Shown: piece by piece, positions 61,888 through 64,000 of the stretch
How the letters are laid out: every line of letters begins with the position of its first letter
Position numbering within the stretch: the stretch's first letter is position 1
Assembly: GCF_008086345.1 (NCBI RefSeq)
Contig: NZ_CP043006.1
Span: 62,001 to 126,000 of the forward strand
DNA: 64,000 nt
Reading direction: 5' to 3'
Source: Chitinophaga sp. XS-30
GTDB taxonomy: Bacteria; Bacteroidota; Bacteroidia; Chitinophagales; Chitinophagaceae
Notes under the pieces: model-generated
Database searches by the model: none
The model's input: the letters and a program-made list of their open reading frames with translations, nothing else
What the model was told of the DNA's origin: nothing
Translations under genes and position numbers: made by a program

Positions 61888-62211
61888 TTACTTATGGTGG
61901 CGCAATGCCCGGAAGCATTTCCGGGAGCGCCCACAAACGGCATCGGGTAGTTGTTTTTCCGCCAACTTTTTCATCAACCCGTACTCACCATACTTATGAC
62001 TTAATGCATACATGCGGGTTATCAATACGCCTCCACAACCGCACACAATTGCAATGCACAGGTAAGGTGATACCCCCGTCATATACAGCACCGCAAAAAC
62101 CAGCAGGAGCGCCACCAGTCCCGCCCCGAGGTACAGTATATACTGTGCTTTCAGCCCTTTGAACTCCAGCGGTTTGTTTATACCCTTATTGACGTTGTAC
62201 ACGGTACTCAT
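61888..62211 (-). CDS. traF: Conjugative transposon protein TraF (DUF4133)
   Basis: The 107-residue protein matches DUF4133/TraF: VYNVNKGINKPLEFKGLKAQ, then two membrane segments (YILYLGAGLVALLLVFAVLY and YLCIAIVCGCGGVLITRMYA), and SHKYGEYGLMKKLAEKQLPD. It is the small VirB3-like partner of the VirB4-like ATPase. It follows traE by 13 bp. Confidence 0.93.
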   Translation of the reverse strand: MSTVYNVNKGINKPLEFKGLKAQYILYLGAGLVALLLVFAVLYMTGVSPYLCIAIVCGCGGVLITRMYALSHKYGEYGLMKKLAEKQLPDAVCGRSRKCFRALRHHK

Positions 62212-62224
62212 GTTTGCCTGCGAT

Positions 62225-62608
62225 TTAACCGAGAAAAAATGCCTTTAACACCGTTGCCACTACGATCAGAAAGATGCAGGAGCCAAACCACGCACTCGCC
62301 ACTTTACTCGTATCCTGATCGCCACTATTCCATTTCTGAAATACTTTTACCGCTCCCACAAGCCCCAGTAACGCCCCCACCGCATACATGAGATCGGTTC
62401 CCGTATCAAAGTAGCCGGAAACTTCGGTGTAAGCCTGTAGTAAACCCTCTTCACCGCTTTGTGCCATCACCTGAATGGCAGAGGAACAGATCAGCACAGT
62501 TAGTATCAGCATCCAGGCGCGTTGGATACGGTGTTTACTTGTCAGCGGGCGGATCAATAACCTGCCGGGCCTGACTTTTTTTTCTTTTTCACATTTTTTC
62601 ATACACAC
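62225..62608 (-). CDS. traE: Conjugative transposon protein TraE (DUF4134)
   Basis: The 127-residue protein has a basic leader, a signal-type segment (AWMLILTVLICSSAIQVMAQ) and two membrane helices (LMYAVGALLGLVGAVKVFQK and SAWFGSCIFLIVVATVLKAF) separated by WNSGDQDTSKVA, the DUF4134 pattern. It is the VirB2-like pilin-type component. It is the first recognised tra gene in the window, reading left. Confidence 0.92.
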   Translation of the reverse strand: MCMKKCEKEKKVRPGRLLIRPLTSKHRIQRAWMLILTVLICSSAIQVMAQSGEEGLLQAYTEVSGYFDTGTDLMYAVGALLGLVGAVKVFQKWNSGDQDTSKVASAWFGSCIFLIVVATVLKAFFLG

Positions 62609-62641
62609 ATACTATTTAAAAATCAATAATTTATTGGCAGA

Positions 62642-63154
62642 TCAGGAGGTCGGCGCATCGTCCCAAAGACCGTTCAATTCTTCATCGGTAAGCTCCATAC
62701 TGCACCAGGTTTTTGCCCCCTCGGCCATAACGCGATTGATGGCGCGGCGGAAGGCCGGCTTATGTTGCAGTGTAGGATATCGCCGAATCTCCTGACGAAG
62801 ACCATTCAGCAATTGCTTGCGAGTACTCCCTTGTCCAGATTGCTGCAGTACAATGGTTACATCGGCTGCAAGCCCCTGAAGTCGTTCGTACTCCTGCTCT
62901 GTGTCCGGGCTTTCCCTGCCCTCTCCGTCACCTACTTCATCCAGCCCTGACTCGTTTGCTGCGGCGGTTGCATGCCTGTCGGGCTGCTCCTGCGGCTCCT
63001 CCACGCGCCATCTTCTTTTTGGAATATTGGCGGGGGGCTTACCCTGGCTGTGCCTGTTCTTGCGCCCATAGTTCCAAAACCACCACAGGTAATACAGCAA
63101 CAGGGCACCCCCCAAAATCGTTAATATCGTTTCCCATGAAATTGCTTTTAGCAT
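62642..63154 (-). CDS. Membrane-anchored element protein, family not recognised
   Basis: ATG 63154 is preferred over 63178 as it opens directly before the membrane helix (ILTILGGALLLYYLWWFWNY). The ~170-residue product has a basic stretch (GRKNRHSQGKPPANIPKRRW), an acidic linker (GEGRESPDTEQEYERL), and a helical tail (LRQEIRRYPTLQHKPAFRRA). It lies 33 bp before traE and 98 bp after RteC. I do not recognise the family. It may be TraD-like by position only. Confidence 0.55.
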   Translation of the reverse strand: MLKAISWETILTILGGALLLYYLWWFWNYGRKNRHSQGKPPANIPKRRWRVEEPQEQPDRHATAAANESGLDEVGDGEGRESPDTEQEYERLQGLAADVTIVLQQSGQGSTRKQLLNGLRQEIRRYPTLQHKPAFRRAINRVMAEGAKTWCSMELTDEELNGLWDDAPTS

Positions 63155-63252
63155 AACTGGTATTTTATCGTTTTGCAATAATCACAGGGCAAAGATGGTG
63201 TTGGCGAGAAGCGATATTTCACTAAAAATCACGGCGGGAAGAAAAAAAGGAA

Positions 63253-64000
63253 TCAGTCTTTCATATCAAGATAGCGCTCCAGGTTGAGCTGCATCGTTTG
63301 ACAGAATGCGGACCGGGCCTTTTTTCGCTGGCCGATCTCTTCAAATACTTTATGAATATTGGAATAACGCACACCGAAGAAGGCACAGCAATGATCTGCC
63401 AGTTCCCGCAAGGAAATGCTGCCGTTGTTGATGACGCCACTGGCATACCAGGCTAGTATTTGTTCAGCGAAGTCCACTTTTTTACCGGTAAACCGGAGGT
63501 TGGTTTCAGGTAGTGTTTGCTGAGGATTGGCCTCCATTTCATGATCCAGCCACCAGATTTTATGTTCTAAATCCTGTTGCAACTGGTCATAGGCTTTGAT
63601 GCAGGCAAGGGTATGGCTCATGGGCGCGTTGTAGGCGTCACCGTATAACAGAAACTCATCGGCTGCAGCGCCGGGTAGCGGGCCTGCAACGGGCATAAAA
63701 TAATAAGCATCCAGGTGGGTTGCTTCCAGCCGGTAGTAGCGGACGAACTCGGCGTGGGATACGTAAAAAGCATGTATCTTCTGTTGTTCCTGCCGGTAAT
63801 AGGCGCGGATATGCTCCCTGCCCGTCACCGGGCATGCCTGCTCTATGCGCAGGAGCCGGTGGTAATAAATCAGCCGGTAATCCAGTTCCGGCTTAACCGT
63901 TTTGTAAAAATAGATGGCTTCCTTGTCGGTGCTAAAAGGATGCGCATCCTGGTAGGCTTTTAACAGAGAAATGGCCCTCTGGACTTCCTCCAGGCAACCG
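63253..64000 (-). CDS. RteC-domain protein, 5' end outside window
   Basis: The frame is open to the right edge, so about 249 residues are present. It contains the RteC pattern: an upstream AYQDAHPFSTDKEAIYFYKT, then VKPELDYRLIYYHRLLRIEQ, DLEHKIWWLDHEMEANPQQT, NLRFTGKKVDFAEQILAWYA and a final winged-helix-like ISLRELADHCCAFFGVRYSN with KARSAFCQTMQLNLERYLD. RteC proteins regulate excision or transfer of Bacteroidetes conjugative elements. It lies 98 bp upstream of the membrane-protein gene and reads into the tra operon. Confidence 0.9.
   Translation of the reverse strand, partial: GCLEEVQRAISLLKAYQDAHPFSTDKEAIYFYKTVKPELDYRLIYYHRLLRIEQACPVTGREHIRAYYRQEQQKIHAFYVSHAEFVRYYRLEATHLDAYYFMPVAGPLPGAAADEFLLYGDAYNAPMSHTLACIKAYDQLQQDLEHKIWWLDHEMEANPQQTLPETNLRFTGKKVDFAEQILAWYASGVINNGSISLRELADHCCAFFGVRYSNIHKVFEEIGQRKKARSAFCQTMQLNLERYLDMKD

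Noticed and set aside
1..64000. CRISPR arrays, insertion sequences, rRNA genes
   Set aside because: No regularly spaced repeats, transposase motifs or rRNA signatures were seen in the window.

Overview
The window comes from a Bacteroidota chromosome, most likely Chitinophaga or a close member of the Chitinophagaceae. This rests on SusC/SusD outer-membrane pairs with an STN domain, two FecI-type sigma/FecR anti-sigma pairs, many AraC-type regulators, and a Bacteroidetes-type conjugation apparatus (TraE to TraN, RteC). No rRNA, tRNA, CRISPR array or intact insertion sequence was recognised.

Region 1 (1-5.5 kb) is ordinary chromosome: a cut VOC protein, a DUF1569/DinB-like protein, a GlxA-type regulator, an AHSA1-like and a SnoaL-like protein, an esterase with a TPR-like tail and an AraC regulator. 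Region 2 (5.7-22 kb, minus strand) is a protein/peptide-utilisation locus in the order sigma factor, FecR, SusC, SusD, Mx1-type lipoprotein, two zinc-metalloprotease paralogs, thioredoxin-like protein and S9 dipeptidyl peptidase. Two of its three metallohydrolase-family proteins have lost every zinc-binding residue, while the paralog next to one of them keeps them all. Region 3 (22.2-28.7 kb, plus strand) holds DUF2200 and a second sigma/FecR/TonB-receptor/lipoprotein module. Region 4 (28.8-33 kb) holds an ArsR-AHSA1-DHFR-like group with a clear operator, an N-terminally truncated HepT remnant, an AraC regulator and an NAD-dependent epimerase-like protein.

Region 5 (about 33.2-41.8 kb) is AT-rich and looks like a defence island. 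It carries a Shedu (SduA/DUF4263) nuclease, a 996-residue PHP-plus-SMC-like ATPase directly downstream, two adjacent HEPN-like proteins, and on the other strand a large protein with a PD-(D/E)XK motif.

Region 6 (about 41.9 kb to the right edge, minus strand) is part of an integrative conjugative element. From the right edge inward it reads RteC, a membrane protein, TraE, TraF, TraG (VirB4), a lipoprotein, a TraI-like protein and two related secreted proteins, TraJ, TraK, a TraL-position protein, TraM, TraN, accessory proteins, a 480-bp noncoding gap, then ArdC antirestriction protein, a DUF6908-like protein, SSB and a PRTRC cassette (E, C, a probable F, B and ThiF). The PRTRC genes encode the parts of a ubiquitin-like conjugation relay: ThiF as E1-like, protein B as E2-like with a candidate catalytic cysteine, and protein C as a 73-residue ubiquitin-like protein ending in glycine. 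The element's integrase, mobilisation genes and both ends are not in the window or not recognised.
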